From Lonicera japonica (Eukaryota > Streptophyta > Magnoliopsida > Dipsacales > Caprifoliaceae): a DNA stretch of 64,000 nt. The DNA lies in NCBI GenBank assembly GCA_021464415.1, contig CM038467.1, positions 26,713,748 through 26,777,747 on the forward strand, given 5' to 3'. The position numbers were made by a program, and so were the translations under genes. Positions 45,785 to 59,200 of the stretch are shown piece by piece (position 1 is the first letter of the stretch; each line of letters opens with the position of its first letter). The notes under the pieces were generated by a model. That model saw only the letters and a list, made by a program, of their open reading frames with translations, had not been told where the DNA came from and ran no database searches.

Positions 45785-46735
45785 TGATTTTATTTTTATT
45801 TTTTTGAGAAGAACTACCATTAGTTAACTAAACCAAGAGAACAAGAGACTTGTAGGCTGTAGCCATACCGGGAACATGGAGTCCCCAAAATGACATGACA
45901 TAAAAGCATAAGAAGCCAATAATTGAGTTACTTTTTTTTCATCTCTATCGATCAATTGAAATTTGAAAGACGCACCTGAAAAGCTTAAGATATTATTGAT
46001 AACTTTGCCTAGCTCGTTTTTTAGAGTTTCTTTACATTCAAGAAACTCAAATCACCGGAAGTGTGTCACACAGTCGCTTTCGACAATAGCATCCCCGCAA
46101 GCTCCTTCCAATATTTCATTTGCTTCCGCTAACATGACACCACCCGAAAGAGGACTAAAGACAGCTTTAACAAACAAAAGATGATCATCCTAGTTCCCAA
46201 AAACAACTCTTAAACCCAAACCCAATGAAACATCTCTACAAGTGGTATCTATATTAATTTTAATCCACTTGCACATAGATGGAACGCAGCTAGAATGGGG
46301 ATTAACATACACTACATCATAAGAAGAAATTAACGATTCAGCGCCGGTGAGAATACAATCCATGCTCCTGCTCGAATTTGAGAAGACCAATGAGTCCCAA
46401 TGGCTTCAAATATACCATGCAAGAATAGCAAAAATTATAACTGGTGACCTTAAAACAAGCTCTAAACATTATATCACGCCATCCAAAGCCGATAAGCTCT
46501 GCATCCCTTCCCACACGGTCTTCACCGGGCTATTCATCCAGAGTTCATGTAGCTACGCGGAACCTCATAACTTATGCTCAATCTTCTCCATACGTGATTT
46601 ACTCCTCGGACAAGGAACATCTACTTGCACACCTCTTTTTAAGTAGATTGGTTTTAGAACAACACCGATACAAATTATGTATAAAAAGATATAGACTTCG
46701 TTATTGAGCTTAAGTTTTCAAACCTTTTTCTAAAA
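45785..46735 (-). pseudogene. Decayed LINE ORF2 3' fragment (zinc-binding and RNase H regions)
   Basis: Read on the minus strand, the first part (46,735-46,450) gives CPRSKSRMEKIEH, then LHELWMNSPVKTVWEGM, the zinc-binding segment after the reverse transcriptase of plant LINEs. The second part (46,390-46,190) gives WIKINIDTTCRD and SLGLGLRVVFGN, the beginning of the RNase H domain, followed in another frame by SPLSGGVMLAEANEILEGA and IVESDC. Several stops and shifts break it. The left end (45,785-45,807), read on the minus strand, is an A-rich run that may be the eroded poly(A) tail. It belongs to a different LINE lineage from the element in the 57-62 kb intron, which has no RNase H domain. 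Confidence 0.65.
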
Positions 46736-47112
46736 AGTGTACATTTGATTAGACCCCAAAATTCGATATATGAAATTTTGGATTTCAATTTTCACATTTG
46801 TAATAACAATAATCTTCTCTTGTACAGTTGCGTCCAGCAACAAGAATCCAGCTTTTGGAACCTGCGTCGAACCAAGGAGGTCCCAATAAATGGTAAATCT
46901 TTACCCCTACAAAAATTAATCCCAAATTTTATAAAGCTAAAACCATGACCCCGTCCCCAAATGACGCAAAGACTTTTCTTCAAAGGCGTAAAACAAACAT
47001 GCACGCCATTGAAGTTTCAAATTCTTTCATGAATGAATGGGAGAGGGAGACAAAGTTTGTTACAAACCTACTAAAATTCCAGTTTTCAGTTCAATTCCCA
47101 TGAACTTGTTTT
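46736..47112 (+). promoter_or_regulatory. Upstream region of the PPR gene
   Basis: There is no recognisable TATA box close to the start codon, as is common for PPR genes. The last 60 bases have no upstream ATG between the in-frame stop and 47,113 apart from tgaacttg at 47,101. Nothing else stands out. Confidence 0.3.
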
Positions 47113-49005
47113 ATGTTTGCAACAAAACCCAAACCTCTCCTTCTTCTCTATACCCAATTTTCCCCTAACTTCTCAACATCTACATTTCACTCTCCATTCT
47201 CTTCACTCCCACTACACCCTTCGCTCAGCCAAACCCAGCAAGCCCATGCCCGAATCATCTCCGCCGGCCTCGCCGCCAATACCCAGCTCATGGGTCACCT
47301 TCTTGCTTCCTTGGCTCAGTTCCCATCACCCCCATTTTACTATTCTCTCTCAATTTTTAAAAATATCCAAAACCCAAGTGTTTTCGCCGCCAATAACATG
47401 ATCAGGTGCTTCGCAAAGAGCGAATCCCCCTATGAATCTTTCTCACTTTATAATTTCATGCGTCAAAGGAGTTTGCTGCCGAATAATTATACGTTTTCGT
47501 TTGTGTTTCAGGGTTGTAGTCGGGTTTTAGGGCTAAAGGAAGGGGTTCAAGTCCATGGGAATGTTGTGAAGCTAGGGTTTGAGGGTGATGTTTATATTAG
47601 AAATGCTATGATTCAGTTCTATTTCGCTTGTAATCGGATTGAGTGGTCGAAAAGGGTGTTTGATGAGAGGCCTACTTGTCGAGATGTAGTTACGTGGAAT
47701 GCAATGTTGACTGGGTACGCAAGGGATGGGCAGATTGGTGTTGCGGAGAAGGTGTTTGATGAAATGCCTCAACGAGATGTTGTATCGTGGAGTACGATGA
47801 TAACGGGTTATGTGCAGAATGGGCAGTTGGAGGAAGGGTTGACACAGTTTAAAGAAATGAGGGAGATGGGGTTGGTACCGAATGAGGCTATATTGGTGAC
47901 GGTGATCTCGGCCTCAGCTCAATTGGGCTTGCTTGAACATGGTAGATCAGTTCATTTGATGATAGATTCGTTCGATTTCCCTATGACAGTGCCAATTGTT
48001 ACGGGTCTAGTTAACATGTATGCCAAATGTGGGTGCATTGATCAGGCTAGGCACTTATTTAATACAATGCCTAGGAAAGACGTGTCATCTTGGAATGCAA
48101 TGATTTGCGGTTTGGCCACACATGGTCTTGGAAAAGAAGCTCTCGAACTCTTTGAAAGGTTCATAGGTGAAGGACTTTTTCCTTCTACTGTGACCTTTAT
48201 TGGGGTCTTGAACGCATGTAGTCGGGTAGGTTTAGTCAACGAGGGTCGTTGCTATTTTAAGTTAATGAGAGAAAGCTATGGCATTGAACCGGAGATGGAG
48301 CATTATGGGTGCATGGTTGATCTCTTAGGTCGGGCCGGTGTTGTAGTTGAAGCTGTAGAGTTGATTGAGAGTATGTCGGTTCCACCTGACCCTGTTCTTT
48401 GGGTAACACTTCTTGGTGCTTGTAAGGTTCATGGGTTAGTAGAATTAGGCAAAGAGATTGGTCATAAACTCATCCAGTTGGATCCAAACCATGATGGGAA
48501 TTATGTACAACTAGCAAGTATTTATGCAAAATCCAAGAAATGGGAAGATGTAGTTAGAATTAGAAGGTTAATGTTTGACCGAAAAGCTAATAAAGTTCCA
48601 GGCTGGAGCTTGATTGAAGCAGATGGAAAACTGCATCGGTTTGTTGCTGGTGATAGAGAGCATGAGAGATCTTTAGATATATATAAAATGCTTGAAATTA
48701 TGGGAAAACGAATTGCGGAAGCAGGGTATTTACCCAACATATCACTGGTTTTGCATGATATAGATGAGGAAGAAAAGGAGAGTGCTATAAAGGAACATAG
48801 TGAGAGGTTGGCTATTGCTTTTGGTTTGTTAGTAACTGGGCCCAGGGACTGCATTCGAATTGTGAAGAATTTGCGAGTTTGTGGGGATTGCCATGAGATG
48901 AGCAAGATTGTCTCGAAGGTGTACAGGAGGGAGATTATAGTGAGAGATGGGAGTAGATTTCACCATTTTAAGGAAGGCCAGTGTTCCTGCAAAGATTATT
49001 GGTAG
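47113..49005 (+). CDS. Pentatricopeptide-repeat protein, PLS class with E and DYW domains
   Basis: An intronless 630-codon gene. Proteins of this class bind organelle transcripts one base per repeat and edit a nearby C to U, the DYW domain acting as the deaminase. Residues 1-40 are rich in Ser, Thr, Phe and Pro with almost no acids, which fits a chloroplast or mitochondrial transit peptide. Repeats start at about 41 (TQQAHARIISAGL) and continue with NAMIQFYFACNRIEWSKRVF, DVVTWNAMLTGYARDGQ, DVVSWSTMITGYVQNGQ, TGLVNMYAKCGCIDQARHLF and DVSSWNAMICGLATHG. The E region spans about 430-530 and the DYW domain about 537-630. The deaminase HSE is at 562-564, the zinc ligands include CGDCH (590-594) and CSC (624-626), and the protein ends in DYW. 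No residue expected for activity is missing. The target transcript cannot be read by eye. The start at 47,113 is the first ATG in frame and gives a plausible leader. Confidence 0.93.
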   Translation: MFATKPKPLLLLYTQFSPNFSTSTFHSPFSSLPLHPSLSQTQQAHARIISAGLAANTQLMGHLLASLAQFPSPPFYYSLSIFKNIQNPSVFAANNMIRCFAKSESPYESFSLYNFMRQRSLLPNNYTFSFVFQGCSRVLGLKEGVQVHGNVVKLGFEGDVYIRNAMIQFYFACNRIEWSKRVFDERPTCRDVVTWNAMLTGYARDGQIGVAEKVFDEMPQRDVVSWSTMITGYVQNGQLEEGLTQFKEMREMGLVPNEAILVTVISASAQLGLLEHGRSVHLMIDSFDFPMTVPIVTGLVNMYAKCGCIDQARHLFNTMPRKDVSSWNAMICGLATHGLGKEALELFERFIGEGLFPSTVTFIGVLNACSRVGLVNEGRCYFKLMRESYGIEPEMEHYGCMVDLLGRAGVVVEAVELIESMSVPPDPVLWVTLLGACKVHGLVELGKEIGHKLIQLDPNHDGNYVQLASIYAKSKKWEDVVRIRRLMFDRKANKVPGWSLIEADGKLHRFVAGDREHERSLDIYKMLEIMGKRIAEAGYLPNISLVLHDIDEEEKESAIKEHSERLAIAFGLLVTGPRDCIRIVKNLRVCGDCHEMSKIVSKVYRREIIVRDGSRFHHFKEGQCSCKDYW

Positions 49006-51650
49006 AAAAATCTTGATATGATTTATCATTTTTATATTTTGGGAGCTTGATTTCTTTGTTTGCAATGGAAGAATGTGATATATCATTCTAGTAAGGCACC
49101 AACTGGTTCAGTATCAGAAGATAACTAGCATCATGTGCCATTTGGGGGAAAAGTTACAGCAACAGAGTATTATATTAGCTGCTTTATCAAGGATCAAATT
49201 TGTTGGTCGTGTTCGTAGTATCGAAGGTTCAGAATAATCCGTATTCGCAATAGAATAATCCGTATTCGGATTGCGAATGGAACAATTTGGTGAAGACAAT
49301 CCTCCTCGAAGGACATAGTGTTGTTCTTGATCTTTGTTCCGGCCTATAAGTTAAAAACAAACAACCCCTTCTTTCCTCTGAACATGGTAACATAGAAAAA
49401 CTAAAAAAACACACTACTTAAAACAAGTTTGGTTATCGATACTTTTGTTGTAATGGTAGCAGGCAAATTGCATATTTAAGGGTCTTTATCCATATTGACT
49501 ACAGCTTTCCTTGACCCTATTAAAGGAAAAGTTTCCTTTCACCCTCAGTAATTTGAAAAATAATCCTAATTAGTAATTACCTTGACCAAATTTTAAAACA
49601 ATTTTAAGGCTAGGTTTGATAACAAGATTCAATGGCAGCAAAATAAATTGATTTGTGAGAAGTTTGAAAATGAGTAAATTGATGAGGTGAGATGTTTAGG
49701 CTCTATTTAAATAACAAAATGAAAAATTAGAGGAAAAGAAATATATTTAAGTAAGAAGTTAGAAAATAAATTTAGTGAAATGGTGAGATGCTCTCGATTA
49801 TTAATGAATAGATAGATGTAATCTATTCTTCTTTATATTTTTAAGATTTTTTTTACCACCACCGAAAAAGAAAAAAAAAATATTCATGAAAAAAGTCAAA
49901 AGTAAGAGAATATTTCGCCCTTTGTTTGAACTTATTTTTCAATTCTCATGCGAATCCATTGTTTTTCTTTTATTTTTTATCTTATTATCAAATAAAGCTT
50001 TGAGTTTTTCGCATTTTCAATGAATTTTTTTTTTCGTAAAAAATAGAAGGATGAAAGCTATCTACTCACAAAATAAACATGAAACGGAGATCATCACACT
50101 TATTTTTCAACTCTACCCGTAGTGCTTATGTTTAGCAATATATAACTAAGAATAAATATTGTATAATTTTATACAGTTTTATTAATGCTTTGACAAAGTT
50201 ATAATTGCTTTATTTAGACAAGTGTGCAGTGTTTTTCTATTTTATTATTTAATTATTAATCGCATCAATGTTTTAAGTTTAAACTAATTTGGCTCCATCC
50301 ATGACATCGTCTTAACCACTAATTACCACTAAATAAAGATCATATAAATGTTACTGTGATTGATTTATATTTGGATAAAGTGGGCATGATTGTAAGAGTT
50401 CATTTAACTTTATGGTTCCAAAAAATGGAATTTGAATAATTATACTATTCTCTTTACTTTTATTTTTGCTACAAGGGATGCAATTAACAACTTCACTGGG
50501 GAAGAGCACACGGAAAGTGGGCTTTACGTACTCATATTTTTTTTCTTCCAAATTATGACTTCAATTTAATTTTTATATATTTTTTAAAATAAACTTATTT
50601 GAATTTGATCAATGGTTGAGAAATAAACTTGTTTAAAATTTGATACATTGTTTTTGTCCCCAACCAAAAGATAATTTGCTGCATATAAATTTCTTAGATA
50701 CTGCTATCAACATAACAGAAGCATTGAATTTTGTTATGTAGGTTTCATTAGAATGATTATGTGCAATAAAATTAGTTTATTTGATTTTTTTTTATTTTTT
50801 TTTAAGTAATAAGCAGTCAACAATAAATTTGGTGTGTTCAATAGGAGAAGATATAAAAAAGATTCAAATATAATATTTTACATCAAGACACACCCATTGT
50901 TCAACCATTTGAACAAAGACCCGGAATTATGAACATCTTTAATAATATAACTTTTATAAAATTAAAGATAATATACTTTTAAAATTACCTAAAGAGGTTT
51001 AGAAGACTAAAAATATGACATAATAGATGTGACATTGTTTAGGAATGCTCTACATTTCTCATTCACATTATATTTTCTTAGTCTTTGCTAAATTAGATTC
51101 ATATTTAATCTTCACAATTATATTGTATATGACACATATTATTTCTCCTAATTTATATTTGCACCGGAGATACTCTAAGGAGGAGGATTTCAACTAGTGA
51201 TAAATAATAATTCAACCAAAAAAAAAATCATAATTAAATGACTGGGGTATGATGAGGGCACCTCTAATTTTTATCTCAAATAAAACAAACTTTTCTTAAC
51301 CCCATTTTTTTTTATTTACTTACGCACAATACAAGTTATCCAAAACAATACCCTTGTTTTGCATTTTTACAATAATATGTTGTTGATTGGTGTATTATCA
51401 CCAGGGAGATATGACTGAGATATGGACACAATATCAACAACGTGTTATCGAAAAAGAGATATTGGCAATTAATAATTCATTCAATCCCAACTTAGTGAAA
51501 TGTACTAACATATTTAGCGATAGATTATTAAAATGATGTATACTTTTCAGCATTATATAACCGGTACAAATTTTAGACTCTCACATTTATACTTTTAAAT
51601 AAATGTGATTTGCCATATCAGGCCCCAAATGAATTATAGGAAGGTATTTG
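49006..51650. other. Intergenic DNA between the PPR and PHD genes
   Basis: About 2.6 kb of AT-rich DNA without a gene. The short direct repeat aataatccgtattcg at 49,231 and 49,254 is the only notable structure; minus-strand frames across it show no known protein. Confidence 0.5.
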
Positions 51651-51726
51651 GGTTTGTACAATTTTTTGATATTTTTCGGGTAGTACCCATTTGGATCCGA
51701 CCCGACCCATAAAACATGTTGCTATT

Positions 51727-51763
<37 letters not shown>

Positions 51764-51978
51764 CCCATGCAACAGACTCCTTTTTTCTCTTGCTCTGTTC
51801 CACACGCCTCACTCTTCACAATTCTTCTTAAAACCCCAAAAACCCTTTGAAATCGGACCACCACCGTCGCCGCCGTTCGTCGCCGTCGTGTTCCGCCTCT
51901 CGGCAACTTTTTCTTACCCCCAGCTTTCTCTATTTCTAGTAGCATTGACAAATTAAAGGCCCTTTCTACTAAGAAAAG
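51651..51978 (+). promoter_or_regulatory. Core promoter and 5'-UTR exon of the PHD/SWIB/Plus3 gene
   Basis: A (CT)15 tract (51,731-51,760) is followed by a C-rich leader and a GC-rich stretch with CCGTCGCCGCCG, then a donor AAGAAAAG|gtactt at 51,978/51,979. The next acceptor, ttgcag, is at 53,216. CT tracts at transcription starts are usual in plants. An ATG at 51,767 opens a 27-codon upstream frame that ends before the donor, so it may dampen translation. The first intron is about 1.24 kb. Confidence 0.55.
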
Positions 51979-53264
51979 GTACTTTTTTTAACTTTCCTTT
52001 TTCTCTTTCCTAGGGTTTTGGAAATGCAATTCACTGACCTATTGTAATAGGGTAGTGCTAAACTTTCTTAATTTTTGTATACAAAAGCACCAATGTGCTA
52101 GAAAAAAAGAAATGTGTGGCTTTATTTGAACAGCAAAATTTGTATAAAAAAAGAATTAAGTAGACCTAACATTTTCCATTGCGATGCTAGTCTAGATTAT
52201 TTAGGGTCTGGACCTATTTTAATGAAGTAGTGCTAAACTTACTTAATTCTCGTATGAACTTTTTATACAAAAGTACCAGTAAGAGATATAAAAAGAAATG
52301 TGTGGCCTACCAGTTTATTTGAATGGTAAAATTTGTAAAACAAAAATTAAGTAAACCTAGCATTTTCGATTGTGATGTTAATCTTGGTTGTTTAGGGTCT
52401 GGAAAATGCAAATGTAGTTGTTGATGTGATTGTCATGAATAGAATATCTGAGGTTGCATTGCTGTTTGTTACTCGGTAATCTATTCAATTGCTCTGTGAG
52501 TTAATTTTTGTTTCCACATTGTAGTTTACTGATTTCATGGTTCTTTATTGAGGTGGATTTTCACGAGAGTGTTAGGTATCTGAACTGTATATAGCTACCA
52601 CTACTCAATGAATGAGTTTTTTATTTCTCATTACCCGTCATAAATTATATAGTGATGCGTTTTCTTATTAGGAAAAAAAAAATCTCATGGAATTTTATAG
52701 TGCTTATAGGTATTTTTAACAGTCATGTATGAAGAGTCAAATGACTTGGCCCAGCCTAAACTTTGTGCCACAATTAGTAAGAATAGTTACTAAGTAAATA
52801 GAGTTTAATTAAATGTTTATGAGAAAATTAAAGAAGCAATTAAATCAAGATTTAATGTTATTCATGATTCTGATTCAGTTGATAAAATTGTTACATTCAT
52901 TACAAACATACTAGCTTTAGATTTTTTACTTGATTAAATAATCTACTTAGTTATTTACTGAACTGAATTGTAGGAACATATTGTGAATTGTAAGATTCAG
53001 TACAAGCATGTTAATTTTAGATTCGCTGCATGTTTTTGATTGATTATGAATTGCTAATTAAGAATTGTTTTCTAACAACTATTGATAACTACTGAGCTAA
53101 ATAATGAGGGCCATTAAGGTTATCCAAAACAGGAAAAGAAAATTTTGGAAGCTTTTGGAACTGGTGAACTTGGATTGTTTTTTATTTTGCATTTTGGAGT
53201 TTGAAAGTGATTGCAGCCCAGGGCCTTGTTTGAAAGAAGAATCATAAGTAGTCAAAACGTTGAA

Positions 53265-56200
53265 ATGACGAAGAAAAAAGCAAGAAAGATTCCTAAAAAG
53301 GAAGAAATTGCAGAGGATTGGTGCTTTGTGTGCAAAGATGGAGGATTGCTTCTAGTTTGTGACTACAAGTAAGTTCCGACAAGTGATTCTCAATCTTTCC
53401 TTTTATTTCCGAATAGGGCCATTTATTTGGGAACTCCATGTTTTATTTGACAGAAAAGACATCTTTCCAATTCCAGATGTAATTACCCCTTCTGAACAAT
53501 GTTATGTTTTTTTTGGATTGGTGGGTATTATTGTCTTTCTACAGAGCTGTAGGCGGTTGAGAAGATTGGTTTACAGATATACTCTTTTTTATATCACCAT
53601 TAAAGAATCTCTCCCAATAGGTGGTCTGACAACTTAATACTTCCTGGCTAACATTATTATTCAAGTTTATTTATTTATAAGTGGTTAAAAAAAATTTGAG
53701 ACATGAAATTTGTTCAGAAAATGATTTCAAAATCTTTTGGTCTCAAGTAGAAGAGTGGGGAAGGTGATTTGTGTATTCCGTGTGTTAGATGAAGAGTACA
53801 ACTTTTGCATACACAGGATCCCCCTTTTGGGCTCTGTTATATTCCTCAGGATGGAGAGTACTTTTGTCATCATATAATGCCCTAGGTGGTTGAGAAAAGA
53901 GTGCCCACGCCAGTGCCTAGCCTCTAATGTTTGCCAATTATTTTCCGTTATAAGTATTAACTTCTTATGGTGGTTGTGAATTGCCATTTTCTCTCTCCCC
54001 TCTTTTGATGGTAACTTTTGGATACGGAAAATATTTTTCCCCTGGATATCTAAAATAAATCCTTGAAGTTGAAATAAATTGACGGAAACTACATATTCAT
54101 TAGATTGCATGCACTTCCGAGCAAATTTTTTTGCAAATGAGCTATTACTTTTGTGATTCACCAGTTCAAAATTTCTGATAACAACTAATGGTGTTAGCTA
54201 TCTCTCTATTAAAAGTTGTTCTTCTATTTTACTTTTACAATGTAGAAAACACATTACCTAGGTGTCCTTGATATCTGAGTTTGCCAATTTTTTAGGACTT
54301 TCTATGTGCAATTGTATCGAAGTTTATGCTTTATAGAATCAATGAATAATGATGATATGATAGAATTTCAAATTTTTTATGGTTTCACAGAAACCCTCTA
54401 ACGTTGTGCCATGTTTGTTGTCTTGGGTTGATGAGTCATTTTGAAATTGCTAGCCCTAACCACTCGTTGTAAAAAAAGAAAGGAAGGTATAAAAGTGTAA
54501 GCATTGTCCTTGAAATTTACTCCTTGTTAAAGCAAGGCTTCCTTTTATAAATTTAGCTTGATGAACTATGTCCACAATGGCATAGCTCAGCTCACTAGAT
54601 TTTTTTCGAGTCTCTTTGCGTTTTGAATCTTGTCAACATCCCCTTCGTACACAGCATGTGTAAGCTCAGAGGGTGGCCTGATATAAGCCTCAATTTTCCC
54701 TTTTCTTATGGTTATATATAACATCAGTGCTAATGTTTTAGCCTGGACTTATCTCTCTCAAAAAAAGTATCGTGACATCAACTTAAGAAGTCAAATTACC
54801 TATTAGAGTAGCCATTCTTCTTTTTATGGTTAGTTCTTGCTAGATTGTTCTGTTTCTTTCTTCCCTGTCTGCATTGATGCATCATGTCATCTAGATATGC
54901 TACTTCTCGATAGTTTGAGATACAATTGAAATTTGAATGGCATTTTAGACATCCCACGGGATTTCTCTCGTCAGAAAGATGTTAGCACATCTCCAAGGGC
55001 TTGTTTGTCTTCCTTGATTGTACACGCTACATTAATTTCTTAGTTTTACAATGTACTAATGAAATCAAGAAAAACCCAACTGGTTAATTTTGTACGTGAT
55101 CTCATTAGTATTATCAATGTATTTCTTTTGATTTCCCTCTGTCAGGAAATTTTTCTGACAATAAGATGAACCTTTTTTCATGCCCAAGTGTTGAGCTTCG
55201 TATTTTCTTATTATTACTGGTTTCAGGCAATGTCTAAAAGCTTATCATCCTGGTTGTGTGGGGAAGGACGATTCTTTCTTGGAGACTGGAACTCGATGGA
55301 CTTGCAGTAAGCCACAAAATATCTAGCGGATATTCTTTTTCATCCTTGCACTTTCTTCTCCCCCCATAAGTGCTTTTTCTAAGGGTCTATTTGGATGACA
55401 GGAAAAGGAAAGTGAAGGAAAGTTATAGATTTCCTAAATTGTTATGTCTAGTTGTACCTCATGTCAAATTATAGATAATCCTAATTTCCTCCCCCAGCCC
55501 TTACACTATTTTAAACAGGAAAATCAAGGTTTGATATTGAGGAATATGCTCTAGATATCCTAACTAATATATGCAATAAAGTTTTGCTTGTGCGAGTAAT
55601 TATTATAGAACTTTTGAAATGTTTCGAAGCATTAAATTCACCATCTTCTCACAGGTAGACCTTTTCATCCTAAAATTTGTTATTATTGTTACTGTTACTG
55701 TTGTTTAAAGGCTTATGAATTATTATTGGACTTCAATCAGGCGTAATGATATGATTAACATCTATCAAAGTGTATACCAACTTCTCATTCCAAAACCCCT
55801 CAACATACAGGTTGAATCGGTGTTTGTTATACCATTTTACTTAAGTTTTAATCTATGAATCTTTATTATCACTTTATGTTGTTATCCATTAGTTTCTCAC
55901 CATTATTTTTCCTCGTGTTGTACAGTCTCACTCAAATGAAATGTAAAACTGATGTCATGTTATGTTTCAGATTGGCACTCTTGCTTCATTTGCCATAGAA
56001 GTTCACATTTTTATTGTTACTGCTGCCCAAAAGCTGTGTGCAAACATTGTATTGAAGATGCAGATTTTGTTTGTGTTAGAGGGAAAAAAGGGTTTTGCAG
56101 AAACTGCTTAAAGATTGCACTACTTGTTGAAGAAAAAAAAGATGTCGACTCTGATGGGGTACGTATAGTTCTTAACGAAGTGTACAAAAATCATGGAACA

Positions 56201-59200
56201 TCGTTATCTTTTTGTAAATTCCATTATTAATTGCTAGCTGAGAATCACACAAAAAAATAAATATTAATAATCTGGTAGTATTTTTCTTATTGTAATGAAA
56301 TAAAGCTTCTTGCTAGAATTTTTTCTCACATAGTATTCCATTGTAATTGTCTTTGGACCAGCTTATGACACATTATGTAGAAAAAAGAAAGAATCCTTGT
56401 GTCCACAAGGATTCCATTTTTATAACAATTTGATTAGTAGTTGAATGATTACAATGATGGGGCATATACATATTTTGTACGACTAAAACCTAATACTACC
56501 ATAATTAGAATTGTGCGGAAGCTACTCCAAAATCAAATTCTTTACGAGAGAAACCAATATTAGTGAGATCTACTTACTAAACTACTTTATAAATCATACA
56601 AAAACTAAGATCCTAAACATACCAAAATTCACATAACGAAAAATAAGGACAGCATTACTACTAATTAAATAAATAAAATGTATCTTAAAAATTATAAAAT
56701 TGTCTCCTTGTCTGCCACATCAAGAATATGCTCCTTTTAACATATTCAAAGTTCAATGTAGTGATAACTTTCAAAAACTGACTTGTACAATGATGCAATT
56801 GTTGAGTCCATGAACTCTGCTCTTGCATGCCTAATGTCTCCATATGCTCAAGTAGCAATTACTGTTGGTTTCTTTTTATAGATGCAGACATTTTATTGAT
56901 TAATTAAAAATAGGTAAATACATCGATAGCTGACCAAAAAGAGATTTCAAACAAGAAACGACCACTAGAAAAGCATCTAAGCCAACAAATACAATGCAAA
57001 ATACACTGTCAGAAACTACATAAACAAGAGAATTACAATTTCCATATGCAAAGATTGCTATATCTTCTGGATACAATGGAGTATAGGATGCCCCTATCAT
57101 AGGAAAATCATTTGACATAGATGCCAGAGTGTGGCATAAAAAATTCACCTTCTCCTAAATATCCTCCTTCTCTACTGATTTATTGTAAAAATTTCTCCCA
57201 TTTCTTTCCAAACAAATAATCCGTGCTAATGCCATTTATGATGCATCTCAACAAACATTTTCCATGTTTCCTTTCCGAAACACAATCCATTCAGTTGATG
57301 AAAACTCCTGCCAACTCTTTAAGAAGTAGCCCACTATCTCAGGCTCTCAGCAACTTCATACTTAAATTTGCAGTTAGTTAACTTAAGCTGATATTTATTT
57401 TTTGTTGCTGAAAAAAAGGAAAGTAAACCCAACTATAAATTGAGGCAATAATCAAGACAAACATTTCATTGGGATTCATACTCATTTTGAGGGGGAGACT
57501 GAAGTATATATAAGAGCTGTAGAGTTTAGTGTTGTTGAAGAGTATGATATGTATTGTTGGCCCACTACTTAACAGTTTGAACTTCCGGGAGAGATGGTTC
57601 TTAACTGGTATCAGAGCTTAGGCTCCGCAAGGTTTTGGATTCGAATTCTCCTGTTTGCATTTGTTTCCCTTTTTGTGTTTGTGCAACCATTTTAGCGAAT
57701 CAGGAAATTCTCAAAAGGTGGCTTGTAGGAAGTCAAGCAACAACAAGGATTGGGTGGGGTTAAATGAAGTAGGAAAGTTGAAATACAGTAAGTTATTAGA
57801 AGAGATGGGGGTCAACATGATTGCTACTAGTTTTTCAGGAAATAGTAACAAGAAGAAAGGCAAGAAGTCGGGCAAAAAGGGGATTAGAGAGCTTTATAAT
57901 CTGAAGTGCGAGGTGAATTACGAGAAACAGGATGTAGGTAACTCAATCAGAAGGGGTTTAAAAGGTTCTCGATGAAGATTATGTCTTGGAATATTAGGGG
58001 ATTGGGGGGAAGGGAGAAGAAGAGAAGTATCAAGGAAGTAGTAGTGAAAGAGAGGCCGGATATTCTAGTTTTACAGGAAACAAAAAAGGAGGTGATTACA
58101 TGGGAAATAATTAGTGCGGTGTGGGGTGTCAGATTCAAAGATTGGGCTTATATTCCTTCGGAAGGTAGATCTGGTGGAGTAATTATAATTTGGGATGTGA
58201 GAGTGGTGGTGTGTGAAGAATCTATAGAAGGAAGTTATACTCTTTCTGTTAAGCTTAAACCAAAACAGGGTGAAAGCTGGTGGTTTACCGGCATTTACGG
58301 CCCGTGTAGGTATAGAGAAAGGAGTGCTTTTTGGGAGGAATTAGCTAGCTTATTTGGGCTATGTGGGAGCAAATGGTGTCTTGGTGGAGATTTCAATACT
58401 ATTAGATATCCATTGGAGAAAAAAGGTGGGGTGGAGGGGAGGTGGACTAGAAGCATGAGGTGTTTTGATGAATTTATCAGGAATTCGGATTTGATTGACC
58501 CGGGTATTAGTAATTCAGCTTTTACTTGGACAAATGGTACAATTCATTCTAGGATTGATAGATTCATGTTTTCGGCTGGATGGGATGAGATGGCAATTGC
58601 AAGACAAGAGGTAGCGGTTCGATTAACATCTGATCACCTTCCCTTGCTCCTTGATTCGAGTCCGTTTAAATGGGGTCCTACTCCGTTTCGCTTCGAGAAT
58701 ATGTGGTTAAGCGATCGTGATTTTTTAGTGAAATTCAAGGAGTGGTGGCTTGATAATTCCGGAAGTGGGTGGGAGGGTTATAAATTTATGGAGAAGTTGA
58801 AGAGGGTAAAACACAAAATAAAGCAATGGAATTCTGAGTCTTTTGGAGACATTAGAATAAAGAAGGAGCTACTTGCTCGACGCATTAAGGACATTGATGA
58901 GGAAGAAGCTAGAGGGATAATTGGAGAGGATACGAAAGCTGAAAGATTGAAGTTGGTATCAGATTTCAATGAGATATTGTTGAAAGAAGAAGTTTCATGG
59001 AATCAAAAAGCAAAAATTAAAGGAGTTACAGAGTGGGATGCCAATTCAAATTTGTTCCATCGAATAGTAAATCAAAGAAAAGTTCATAAGTTCATAAGCA
59101 AGTTAGAACGGGAGGATGGGTCGATAGTGAATGAGGAATCTGAGATCGAAAGCGAGTTGATAAGCTTCTTTAAAAATTTGTACACTAGAGAAGAGAAAGC

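Noticed and set aside
45963..46707. Several plus-strand frames of 67-99 codons
   Set aside because: The minus strand of the same region carries LINE zinc-binding and RNase H motifs; the plus-strand frames have no domain.
55952..56230. A 92-codon cysteine-rich frame that could be called a small zinc-finger gene
   Set aside because: It is an exon (55,971-56,158) of the PHD/SWIB/Plus3 gene; both ends are consensus splice sites and phases match the neighbouring exons.
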